A DNA stretch of 15,116 nt from a bacterium (GCA_025362415.1 JANYGM010000269.1:1-15116), one strand, 5' to 3'; positions 6,115 to 12,015 are shown, numbered from the stretch's first letter. A program made the numbers and translations. The notes: generated by a model from the sequence alone, not told the origin.

Positions 6115-7858
6115 ATTTGAGCGGATTAGCTAAAATAAGTGTTCCTTCTCCTCCGTACTTCATAATAGGTAAATATTGGTTATCATTTTTCCCTTTTGGA
6201 TAATATAAACCTCTAAAAGTATTTTTCATTTCTGGTGCATTTTCTAGTTCTTTCTCAAAATCAGAAAGCCCATTTTTATACAACAAAGGCACAAATGAAC
6301 GCATAATATCATACGCATAATACGCATAAATGGAAGGCGTAAGCATATTTACCTCTGCACGAATTTTATAAATTTGTAAATTAAAGGCTTTTTTAAATCT
6401 TCCGCCATCTTTGCTCAAATTTACGTAATCTGGCTGCATAAAATACAAATTCTTGCGTGAGAGTTTTTCAGAACTCAAAGACTGAAAATTTTTCCATAAA
6501 GCAGGCACAATCACAGGCACTTTTGGATATAATTCTGCCATTTGTTTTAGCACTTCCTCTGCGACTGCTTGACTTGCACTAGACACAAAAACGTAACCCA
6601 AAGTAGTGCTATCTGTTGCTGCAAGCACTTTTTGAATATTTGCTATGCTAGAAAGTCCTATTTTTTGCATTGCAATAATCTTTCCTTTTTGGTTTTCTAC
6701 CCCTTGTTTGTGGTTATTCACGAGTGTGTTATCTTCTGGTGTATCACTATAAAAAATAATACCATTATTTAGTTTAAAGGCTTTTGCCGCATATTCACCT
6801 GATTGTATGCCTTGTGTAGTAGATGTAGAAGTAAAAAAATAGGCTTTTTTATATTCTAAATATTTTTCATTCATACGCATTGGATTGATAATCAAGATGT
6901 CTTTTTCTTTGGCAATTTCCAAAGCACGCTCAAAATCATCATCAAAAATAGGACCTACAAACACATCAATTCTATTAAATTCACCTTTTTTGTGCATATA
7001 TGTCAGTGTATCAGGGTTATGACGTATATCATACGCAATTATTTTCGTGAAAACACCTGTCGTATCAAGGTGGCGTTTGGCTATGCGCATAGCTTGGTAC
7101 ATATTAAGAGAAGTATTAGAAAGGTCGTCTTTTTCACCTTTTTTAGTAGCTGTTCTTTTCAAATCAAAAGGTAAAAATACGCCAATGTGCAATGTATCAC
7201 GCTTTTTGTTGGTTATTTTGTTGATTTTTTCAGAGCGTTCAAAACGAGTTTTAGAAGGTTTATCAATGTTGTATTTTTCTATGAGTTCGTTCATATAATC
7301 AATATCTTTGATACTTTCTGCCTCTTTTGCAAGTTTATCTATCAAAACTTGAGCAGTCATTTTGTCGTTTGGATAAACGGCATTGATGTTTTTGAGTGTT
7401 TTTAGGTCTCTTTTTATCATATAAAACCCTTTCATTTCACTTGCCTCATTGGAAAGTTCAATATCTTTCATTTTATCCAAAAAATCAAAAGCAATATTAT
7501 CTTCTTTTTTCTCAAAGGAAATATTAGCTAAAAGATAAAAAACTTCATCTTTCTTTTGATAATCAGGGAATTGTGTAAGCAAATTATTCAGAGATTTTTC
7601 TGCATCAGGAAAATTTTTATCTTTGAAAGAGGTCAAACCATAAAAATAATAACTATTTTCTACAAAATGATTATTTTTGTGTGGTTTTTGAAGTTCAAGA
7701 AAAAGTGCTTTTGCAGGGCTGTAGTTGCCTTCTCTTAGATATGATTTAGCTTGTTCGTGTCTTTTCTTAAATTCTTTGACAGATTGCGCCAGCAAATTTG
7801 TTGTCATAATTGCTCCAAAAAGCATTAGAAACATCAGAAAGGTAATTTTTTTATTCAT
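6113..7858 (-). CDS. Periplasmic protein: TPR region plus type-I periplasmic-binding-protein fold
   Basis: From the ATG at 7856-7858 the product has 581 residues and starts with a signal peptide (MNKKITFLMFLMLFGAIMTTNLLAQ). The frame extends 21 codons upstream, but those residues are polar and basic and would bury the signal peptide, so 7858 is preferred. Residues about 25-190 form helical TPR-like pairs (SYLREGNYSPAKALFLELQ, NSYYFYGLTSFKDKNFPDAEKSLNNLLTQFPDY). From about residue 220 (DTLHIGVFLPFD) to the end is a type-I binding-protein fold like that of amino-acid ABC transporter receptors, with VGPIFDDDFERALEIAKEKDILIINP and NNGIIFYSDTPEDN. No permease genes lie nearby, so a transport role is doubtful. 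The order of domains is like that of LpoA, the outer-membrane activator of a penicillin-binding protein, but here there is no lipobox cysteine. Ligand and partner are unknown. Confidence 0.85.
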   Translation of the reverse strand: MNKKITFLMFLMLFGAIMTTNLLAQSVKEFKKRHEQAKSYLREGNYSPAKALFLELQKPHKNNHFVENSYYFYGLTSFKDKNFPDAEKSLNNLLTQFPDYQKKDEVFYLLANISFEKKEDNIAFDFLDKMKDIELSNEASEMKGFYMIKRDLKTLKNINAVYPNDKMTAQVLIDKLAKEAESIKDIDYMNELIEKYNIDKPSKTRFERSEKINKITNKKRDTLHIGVFLPFDLKRTATKKGEKDDLSNTSLNMYQAMRIAKRHLDTTGVFTKIIAYDIRHNPDTLTYMHKKGEFNRIDVFVGPIFDDDFERALEIAKEKDILIINPMRMNEKYLEYKKAYFFTSTSTTQGIQSGEYAAKAFKLNNGIIFYSDTPEDNTLVNNHKQGVENQKGKIIAMQKIGLSSIANIQKVLAATDSTTLGYVFVSSASQAVAEEVLKQMAELYPKVPVIVPALWKNFQSLSSEKLSRKNLYFMQPDYVNLSKDGGRFKKAFNLQIYKIRAEVNMLTPSIYAYYAYDIMRSFVPLLYKNGLSDFEKELENAPEMKNTFRGLYYPKGKNDNQYLPIMKYGGEGTLILANPLK

Positions 7859-7944
7859 TATTTTGTTTTGTTTTTTCTTTTCCTTTAATACAATTTTTAA
7901 GCCACAATTTTTTAAAGTCACAATTTTATGTACTTCTGTATTTA

Positions 7945-8002
7945 AAGTCCCCTTTGGGGATTTAGGGGCTACTTTTTTGGGATTTAGGGGCTATATTTTT
8001 TT
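7945..8002. repeat. CCCC-rich palindromic element with partial tandem duplication
   Basis: The core agtcccctttggggatttaggggct region (7947-7970) holds a cccctttgggg hairpin. The part ggatttaggggcta followed by a T-run occurs twice (from 7958 and 7981, 23-nt period). On the minus strand it reads TAGCCCCTAAATCCC, and the first TAG is the stop codon of the methyltransferase gene ending at 7991. It relates to the elements at 4512 and in menD through its CCCC-hairpin-GGGG layout. Confidence 0.75.
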
Positions 8003-8758
8003 GCAAAGATAAATAATTTCGTTTGCTGGAAGTGCATATCTTTTTATTTTTTCTGGTGGCATCTCCATCACAAAACGGTCTTCTACTACTGTAAAACCCG
8101 CTTTTTCTAATCTTTTTGCATAATCATTTCCAAAAACTCTTACGTGGTCTGCTTGTCCAAATGCTTTTTCTCTTTCACTTGCAGAAGTAATGCTTTTATC
8201 TTCATAAGTAATAGCTTTACTATTATCCACAGGTGACTGAATAATAGCCCAACCATTAGGAGAAAGCACTCTAAAAATCTCACTCATAGCCTTGATATCA
8301 TCTTCTACGTGTTCCATAACGTGATTACAGAAGACAATATCAAAATGATTATCAGGGAAAGGAATTTGATGTACGTCCATTTTGACTTTTGCTAGTGGCG
8401 AGTCCAAATCTGCGGTAATATAAGTAAGATTTGGCATTTTCTCAAAAATATCTATAAAGCAATTTTCTGGCGCAATATGCAACAAATGATGTTTTGCAGT
8501 AAAAAAATCCGTTTTTTCTTTCAAATAAAGCCACATCAAACGGTGGCGTTCCAAAGATTGTGAGGAAGGACAAAGTGCATTTTCTCGTGCATTGATGCGC
8601 CCATAAGGCAAAAATTTGCGGTAGGTTTTCCCCGAAATAGGGCATTCTACGTTGTTTCCACTATAAAAAATACCCAATACTTTCAAAGCAAAACCGCTCA
8701 CAAGTTGTAGGTATTTGCGTGGTATATAACGAATTACGAAACTAATAATATATTTCAT
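7991..8758 (-). CDS. Class I SAM-dependent methyltransferase with N-terminal cysteine knuckle
   Basis: From the ATG at 8756-8758 the product has 255 residues. An upstream ATG at 8806 would add MFCIHSQLTTHNSQLL, which is simply the translated 7-nt repeat array, so the shorter form is chosen. Residues about 38-75 hold CPISGKTYRKFLPYG and RENALCPSSQSLERHRLMWLYL. The methyltransferase core follows: HLLHIAPENCF (motif I region), YITADLDS, VKMDVHQIPFPDNHFDIVFCNHVMEHVEDD, RVLSPNGWAIIQSP, and a C-terminal EKAGFTVVEDRF. Its substrate is unknown. The N-terminal segment looks like a zinc knuckle in which each CPxC has become CPxS. The stop is provided by a dispersed repeat. It sits between a small TPR gene and the binding-protein-fold gene, all on the minus strand. 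Confidence 0.88.
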   Translation of the reverse strand: MKYIISFVIRYIPRKYLQLVSGFALKVLGIFYSGNNVECPISGKTYRKFLPYGRINARENALCPSSQSLERHRLMWLYLKEKTDFFTAKHHLLHIAPENCFIDIFEKMPNLTYITADLDSPLAKVKMDVHQIPFPDNHFDIVFCNHVMEHVEDDIKAMSEIFRVLSPNGWAIIQSPVDNSKAITYEDKSITSASEREKAFGQADHVRVFGNDYAKRLEKAGFTVVEDRFVMEMPPEKIKRYALPANEIIYLCKKI

Positions 8759-8762
8759 TAAC

Positions 8763-8790
8763 AGTTGTGAGTTGTGAGTTGTGAGTTGTG
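8763..8790 (+). repeat. AGTTGTG x4 heptamer array upstream of methyltransferase
   Basis: Four exact copies of agttgtg, each 7 nt apart, begin five bases from the start codon at 8758 and read away from the gene, on the opposite strand. They make up the whole translation-initiation region of the methyltransferase mRNA. Confidence 0.9.
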
Positions 8791-8828
8791 AGTGAATACA
8801 AAACACATAACATCATTTTTCTATAATT

Positions 8829-9140
8829 TTACAATAAAAAATTCTGGTAGGCAGACTTTAATTCTAATAAAAGTTTGGTATTTTTATTTTTTTCTAAGAT
8901 AAAAATACCTTTTTCGTAAGTTTTCGTGGCTTTTTCTGTTTCTCCCAAACTCTCGTAAAGGTCAGCAAGATGATAGTAAGTACCTGCGTAATCTTCAAAA
9001 TCATTGAGCAATCTTTCATAATACGTCAAAGCAAGCATATTTTCACCTATTGCTTTGTATTCTGTGGCTATGGCATAAATTAAAAAAGCATCTTCTTTAT
9101 CATTAGAAAGCATTTCTAAAAGATTTTCTAAACGGCTCAT
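8829..9140 (-). CDS. Small tetratricopeptide (TPR) protein
   Basis: The 103-residue cytoplasmic protein is built almost wholly of TPR helices. A first repeat covers about residues 17-50 (DAFLIYAIATEYKAIGENMLALTYYERLLNDFEDY) and a second about 51-85 (AGTYYHLADLYESLGETEKATKTYEKGIFILEKN), followed by a capping helix. The positions of the small and aromatic residues (Y, A, G, A, Y) fit the TPR consensus. Such proteins serve as protein-protein adaptors; no partner can be named. It lies 86 nt downstream of accA and 70 nt upstream of the methyltransferase, all on the minus strand. A perfect palindrome and two heptamers fill the gap to accA. Short TPR proteins of this form are common in Bacteroidota, from recall. 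Confidence 0.85.
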   Translation of the reverse strand: MSRLENLLEMLSNDKEDAFLIYAIATEYKAIGENMLALTYYERLLNDFEDYAGTYYHLADLYESLGETEKATKTYEKGIFILEKNKNTKLLLELKSAYQNFLL

Positions 9141-9148
9141 TTATTTTC

Positions 9149-9162
9149 AATTACGAATTATG
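9149..9162 (+). repeat. AATTACG/AATTATG heptamer pair upstream of TPR gene
   Basis: Two phased 7-nt units, aattacg and aattatg, lie eight bases from the start codon at 9140 and read away from that gene on the opposite strand. Confidence 0.5.
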
Positions 9163-9168
9163 TTGGCA

Positions 9169-9201
9169 AACTTTCCAAAAGTTTCAAACTTTTGGAAAGT
9201 T
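9169..9201. repeat. Perfect 16-bp palindrome between accA and the TPR gene
   Basis: aactttccaaaagttt (9169-9184) is followed by one base and then its exact reverse complement (9186-9201). A 16-bp perfect stem with a 1-nt loop is more than a typical terminator and has no T-run on the minus strand, so a dispersed palindromic element or a processing hairpin in the accA transcript is more likely than termination. Confidence 0.85.
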
Positions 9202-9226
9202 AAAGTTAAACGCCCATTCAAAAAAA

Positions 9227-10174
9227 CTACTTATTTACCACGCCCATAGCACAAAATTTCTCAATTCTTTGCTCAATGCGTTTGTCGGCATCTATTTTAT
9301 CTAATTTTTTGAACGTATCTACAATAGTTTTCTTAACAGTTGCAAAGATTTTAGAAGGATTGTTGTGCGCACCTCCAAGTGGCTCTTCAATAATGCCATC
9401 AATTAGCTTGTTTCCTAGCATATCTGTTGCTGTAAGTTTCAGAGATTCAGCGGCTTGCTCTTTATAATCTCTACTTCTCCACAAAATAGTAGAACAAGAT
9501 TCTGGAGAAATAACAGAGTACCAAGTATTTTCAAGCATCAAAACTTTGTCGCCAATACCTATTCCTAATGCGCCTCCAGATGCTCCTTCACCAATAATAA
9601 TGCAAATCACAGGCACACGCAACATAAACATTTCACGCAAATTTTTAGCTATTGCCTCACCTTGCCCACGCTCTTCTGCTTCAATGCCAGGAAATGCACC
9701 AGGTGTATCAATAAAACAAACAATAGGCTTGCCAAATTTTTCTGCTAACTTCATCATTCTCATAGCTTTACGGTAACCTTCGGGATTGGGCATACCAAAA
9801 TTACGGTACTGGCGTTGTTTGGTATTTCTACCTTTTTGCTGACCAATAAACATATAAGTTTGTTCTGCTATTTTGCCAAAACCGCCAATCATAGCCTTGT
9901 CGTCAGCAACGGTACGGTCTCCGTGTAGTTCTCTAAATTCCTCACAAATATTTTCTATATAATCTAGGCTATAAGGACGTTCTGGGTGACGAGATAGTTG
10001 CACACGTTGCCACGCAGTAAGATTTTGGAAAGTTTCTTTTTTGAGGTCAAGAATTTTTTGCTCAAAAGATTGTATTGCCTCACTCAAATCAGAGTTACTA
10101 TCTGTGGCAATCTGACGCATTTGTGCAAGTTTATTTTCAAGTTCTGCAATGGGTTGTTCAAAATCTAATAACAT
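9227..10174 (-). CDS. accA: AccA, acetyl-CoA carboxylase carboxyltransferase subunit alpha
   Basis: With AccD this subunit transfers the carboxyl group from biotin to acetyl-CoA, making malonyl-CoA for fatty acid synthesis in the cytoplasm. It has 315 residues, the usual length. Seen are the N-terminal helical region MLLDFEQPIAELENKLAQM, the conserved LSRHPERPYSLDYI and ELHGDRTVADDKAMIGG, FIGQQKGRNTKQ, then NFGMPNPEGYRKAMRMMKLAEKFGKPIVCFIDTPGAFPGIEAEERGQGEAIA. The oxyanion-hole region GEGASGGALGIGIGDKVLMLENTWYSVISPE is intact, as is ILWRS. It follows the HIT gene by 62 nt on the minus strand. accD, accB and accC are not in the window, as is usual for split acc genes. The start at 10174 abuts a 7-nt repeat array. 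Confidence 0.98.
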   Translation of the reverse strand: MLLDFEQPIAELENKLAQMRQIATDSNSDLSEAIQSFEQKILDLKKETFQNLTAWQRVQLSRHPERPYSLDYIENICEEFRELHGDRTVADDKAMIGGFGKIAEQTYMFIGQQKGRNTKQRQYRNFGMPNPEGYRKAMRMMKLAEKFGKPIVCFIDTPGAFPGIEAEERGQGEAIAKNLREMFMLRVPVICIIIGEGASGGALGIGIGDKVLMLENTWYSVISPESCSTILWRSRDYKEQAAESLKLTATDMLGNKLIDGIIEEPLGGAHNNPSKIFATVKKTIVDTFKKLDKIDADKRIEQRIEKFCAMGVVNK

Positions 10175-10180
10175 AAATTG

Positions 10181-10215
10181 AGTTGTGAGTTATGAGTTGT
10201 GAGTTGTGAGTTGTG
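10181..10215 (+). repeat. AGTTGTG x5 heptamer array upstream of accA
   Basis: Five phased units (four agttgtg, one agttatg) begin six bases from the accA start codon and read away from accA on the opposite strand. It is the same motif as at 8763-8790. Confidence 0.9.
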
Positions 10216-10236
10216 AGTTATTTGGAAATCAAATAC

Positions 10237-10626
10237 TTACACAAAATTTTCTCTAATTTTTTCTGCTATTTCTTGGAGTTCTTCCTTTGAAATAGTAATT
10301 TTTTTCCTAAAATCCATATCCGCCATAGTGTTTATGGGGATAAGATGAATATGTGCGTGAGGTACTTCTAAGCCAATAATAGCCACGCCAATACGCTGAC
10401 AAGTAACAGTTTTTTCTATTGCTTTTGCTACTTTTTTAGCAAAAATATGCATTCCTGCCAAAAGTGTATCTTCTAAATCAAAAATATAATCAACTTCTAT
10501 TTTAGGGACGACTAATGTATGTCCTTTTGCGCTGGGCGCAATATCCAAAAACGCAAAATAATGCTCATCTTCTGCTATTTTGTAGCAAGGAATGTCGCCT
10601 GCAATGATTTTAGAGAAAATAGTCAT
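10237..10626 (-). CDS. HIT-family nucleotide hydrolase (HinT-like)
   Basis: The 129-residue cytoplasmic protein carries the histidine-triad motif as HAHIHLIP at about residues 91-98, preceded by the family signatures TIFSKIIAGDIPCYKIAEDEHYFAFLDIAP and KGHTLVVPKIEVDYIFDL. HIT enzymes of this type hydrolyse nucleoside phosphoramidates or adenylated compounds, with the middle histidine forming the nucleotidyl intermediate. Length and motif order are normal. In Bacteroidota it often lies next to greA, as here, from recall. The 346-nt gap to greA is full of repeats, so cotranscription is possible but not certain. The start codon is eight bases from a long repeat array. Confidence 0.95.
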   Translation of the reverse strand: MTIFSKIIAGDIPCYKIAEDEHYFAFLDIAPSAKGHTLVVPKIEVDYIFDLEDTLLAGMHIFAKKVAKAIEKTVTCQRIGVAIIGLEVPHAHIHLIPINTMADMDFRKKITISKEELQEIAEKIRENFV

Positions 10627-10633
10627 CTTTTTT

Positions 10634-10721
10634 TAGTGAAATAGTGAGTAGTGAAGTAGTGAGTAGTGAAATAGTGAGTAGTAAAGTAGTGAAATAGTGA
10701 GTAGTGAGTAGTGAAATAGTG
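10634..10721 (+). repeat. Mixed 7/8-nt GTGAGTA / GTGAAATA array
   Basis: About eleven units alternate between the 7-mer gtgagta and the 8-mer gtgaaata or gtgaagta, with one gtaaagta. The array begins eight bases from the HIT start codon and reads away from that gene. The alternation of unit length is regular over most of the array, unlike the pure heptamers elsewhere. Confidence 0.88.
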
Positions 10722-10775
10722 TTTTTTGTTGTGAGAAATGTATTCCACTACACACTTAGATAACGACATTGATAA

Positions 10776-10815
10776 ATTGTATTCAGCCCCAGCGGGGTAG
10801 CATATTTATAGAAAA
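10776..10815 (+). repeat. TTGTATTC-hairpin-ATATTTATA element, copy A
   Basis: The layout is TTGTATTC, the hairpin gccccagcggggt, a 4-nt link and ATATTTATAGAAAA. The stem is four G-C pairs plus one G-T pair around an AGC loop. Confidence 0.75.
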
Positions 10816-10825
10816 TTAAGTGTAT

Positions 10826-10865
10826 TTTGTATTCCGCTCCAGCGGAGCGAGATATTTATAACAGT
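10826..10865 (+). repeat. TTGTATTC-hairpin-ATATTTATA element, copy B
   Basis: Same layout as copy A and exactly 50 nt downstream. The hairpin is cgctccagcggagcg, a perfect 6-bp stem with the same AGC loop. Stem bases differ from copy A in a paired way, so the hairpin itself appears conserved. Confidence 0.75.
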
Positions 10866-10926
10866 ATGATTGTTTTTTATAGCCCTTTGGTTTATCAAGG
10901 ATTACGAAAAAAATAACAAATTAACT

Positions 10927-10976
10927 ATTCCACTACACACTATTCCACTACACACTAAAAAACACTATTTCACTAA
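10927..10976 (-). repeat. TAGTGAAATAGTG-type array at the greA 3' end
   Basis: On the minus strand it reads TTAGTGAAATAGTG, a T-run, then TAGTGTGTAGTGGAA twice. The greA stop codon TAG (10973-10975) is part of the first unit. The array reads away from greA, toward the array at 10634. Confidence 0.8.
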
Positions 10977-11449
10977 GAGCGTGTTATATCAAGTATTTTA
11001 AACTCCAAAATGCCTGCAGGAACAGTGATTTGTACAGTATCACCAATTTTTTTGCCCAAAAGTCCCTTTCCAATAGGTGAACTAACGGAGATTTTGCCTT
11101 CTTTTAGGTTTGCTTCTTCTTCAGCAACAAGTGTATAACTTACGTCTGTTTTTGTTTTTTTATTTTTGAGTTTTACAGTAGCCAAAATAGCTACTTTTGA
11201 AGTATCTATTGTGGACTCATCAACCAGACGAGCATTGCCAAGTGTGCCTTCTAATTTAGCTATTTTAAGCTCCAAATGTCCTTGTGCATCTTTTGCGGCA
11301 TCATATTCTGCGTTTTCTGAAAGGTCGCCCTTATCACGAGCTTCTGCTATTTGCTTTGCAATATCTGTACGTCCTTTAGTTTTGAGGTCTTGAAGTTCTG
11401 CTTTTAGTTTTTCTAAACCTTCTTTGGTATAATACGAAATTTGACTCAT
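10973..11449 (-). CDS. greA: GreA, transcription elongation/cleavage factor
   Basis: GreA enters the secondary channel of RNA polymerase and stimulates cleavage of backtracked RNA. The product has 158 residues, standard length. The N-terminal coiled coil MSQISYYTKEGLEKLKAELQDLKTKGRTDIAKQIAEARDKGDLSENAEYDAAKDAQGHLE contains the acidic tip DLSENAEYD that acts at the active site. The C-terminal FKBP-like domain includes YTLVAEEEANLKEGKISVSSPIGKGLLGKKIGDTVQITVPAGILEFKILDI. The start at 11449 gives the family N-terminus. Its leader holds a candidate promoter at 11563-11570 and a terminator-like hairpin between promoter and start. The stop codon overlaps a repeat array. Confidence 0.98.
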   Translation of the reverse strand: MSQISYYTKEGLEKLKAELQDLKTKGRTDIAKQIAEARDKGDLSENAEYDAAKDAQGHLELKIAKLEGTLGNARLVDESTIDTSKVAILATVKLKNKKTKTDVSYTLVAEEEANLKEGKISVSSPIGKGLLGKKIGDTVQITVPAGILEFKILDITRS

Positions 11450-11509
11450 TTTACCTGAAATTATATACCTAAAATTTAATAAAAAATTGATTTTTACGCA
11501 ATAAACGAC

Positions 11510-11541
11510 AAAAAAGAACGGTCTGATGAGAAGACCGTTCT
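11510..11541 (-). terminator. Terminator-like hairpin in the greA leader
   Basis: A 10-bp stem, agaacggtct paired with agaccgttct around a 7-nt loop, is followed on the minus strand by six T residues, which is the layout of an intrinsic terminator. No minus-strand gene lies upstream, and the hairpin sits about 60 nt before the greA start codon. It could end a short leader RNA or control readthrough into greA. Confidence 0.75.
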
Positions 11542-11562
11542 GAATTGTCTGGATTGCTTTTG

Positions 11563-11570
11563 CAAAGTTA
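11563..11570 (-). promoter_or_regulatory. Candidate greA promoter (-7 box)
   Basis: The minus strand reads TAACTTTG, matching TAnnTTTG. Transcription would start near 11556, about 15 nt before the hairpin at 11541-11515. No clear -33 box is seen in the A/T-rich DNA beyond it. Confidence 0.45.
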
Positions 11571-11696
11571 AAATTATTTCTCTAAAAATAAAAAAAACTT
11601 TGATTTTTATTTTGCAAGATTAGTGTTACTAAGATTTATAGGGATAAGTTTAAAAAGTCTTTATTTAGCAATACTAAAAGAATCAGTATGAGCAAT

Positions 11697-11745
11697 ATTG
11701 TATTCAAGTCCCAGCAGAATTGCATATTTTTTATAGAAAAAATAA
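11697..11745 (+). repeat. Degenerate TTGTATTC...TTTATAGAAAA element, copy C
   Basis: TTGTATTC, a broken hairpin (aagtcccagcagaatt), CATATTTT and TTTATAGAAAA follow in the same order as copies A and B at 10776 and 10826. The stem no longer pairs, so it looks like a decayed copy. Confidence 0.5.
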
Positions 11746-11866
11746 ATCACGAAAAGTGTGTGCAGCCTAGTGGGGAAATTTTCAATAATAAATTATTATT
11801 TATATATATGCGAAATAACAACTAAATTAGCCGTAAGTTTACGTTTTATCTCAAGCCAAAAAAATC

Positions 11867-11950
11867 CAATTTTCAGAGATTTTTGGTGAATTCTCAACAA
11901 AATCTAGCGAATTCTCAATAGAACCCAGCGGATTCTCAATGGTGTTAGGT
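11867..11950 (+). repeat. Four 21-nt direct repeats upstream of surface-protein gene
   Basis: The units start at 11867 (degenerate), 11888, 11909 and 11930 and share gAATTCTCAA-type left ends and TAGC/CAGC/GGT right ends. The period of 21 nt equals two helical turns, so the boxes face the same side of the DNA. They end 18 nt before a candidate -7 box, where an activator would bind. Confidence 0.7.
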
Positions 11951-11968
11951 TAGTAATTTTATTTTCCT

Positions 11969-11976
11969 TATTTTTG
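11969..11976 (+). promoter_or_regulatory. Candidate promoter (-7 box) of the surface-protein gene
   Basis: TATTTTTG matches TAnnTTTG and lies 39 nt before the ATG at 12016. The -33 region has only a weak TTA at 11945-11947, which would fit a promoter that needs an activator. Confidence 0.45.
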
Positions 11977-12015
11977 TATCAAATATTTTACATAAAATGT
12001 AAACGACAACCAACA

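Larger units (their letters stand above)
10627..10972. other. Repeat-filled gap between greA and the HIT gene
   Basis: No gene is supported here. In order it holds a mixed 7/8-nt array (10634-10721), a stray copy of the ccactacacac motif near 10745, two hairpin elements exactly 50 nt apart (10776-10815 and 10826-10865), an AT-rich stretch, and a second array reading from the greA end (10927-10976). The two outer arrays read toward each other. Confidence 0.8.
11450..12015. other. Gene-free region between divergent greA and surface-protein gene
   Basis: No protein gene, tRNA or rRNA is supported. It holds, from left to right, the greA leader with a hairpin at 11515-11541, a candidate minus promoter at 11563-11570, an A/T-rich stretch, a degenerate third copy of the TTGTATTC...TTTATAGAAAA element (about 11697-11745), a 4 x 21-nt direct repeat (11867-11950) and a candidate plus promoter at 11969-11976. 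Confidence 0.75.

Noticed and set aside
7047..7405. Overlapping plus-strand frames within 6569-8012
   Set aside because: All are antisense to the TPR/binding-protein gene and the repeat upstream of it, with no start context or domains.
8004..8011. Minus-strand TATCTTTG, a perfect -7 match, as promoter for the 6113 gene
   Set aside because: These bases encode conserved-looking C-terminal codons (IYLCKK) of the methyltransferase, no -33 box is present, and the distance to the start is about 145 nt; probably chance.
9276..9776. Plus-strand frames within accA
   Set aside because: Antisense to a full-length, intact accA.
11540..11700. Possible tRNA or structured RNA gene in the gap right of greA
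   Set aside because: No cloverleaf, anticodon stem or CCA-like end could be drawn; apart from the greA leader hairpin the segment is plain A/T-rich DNA.
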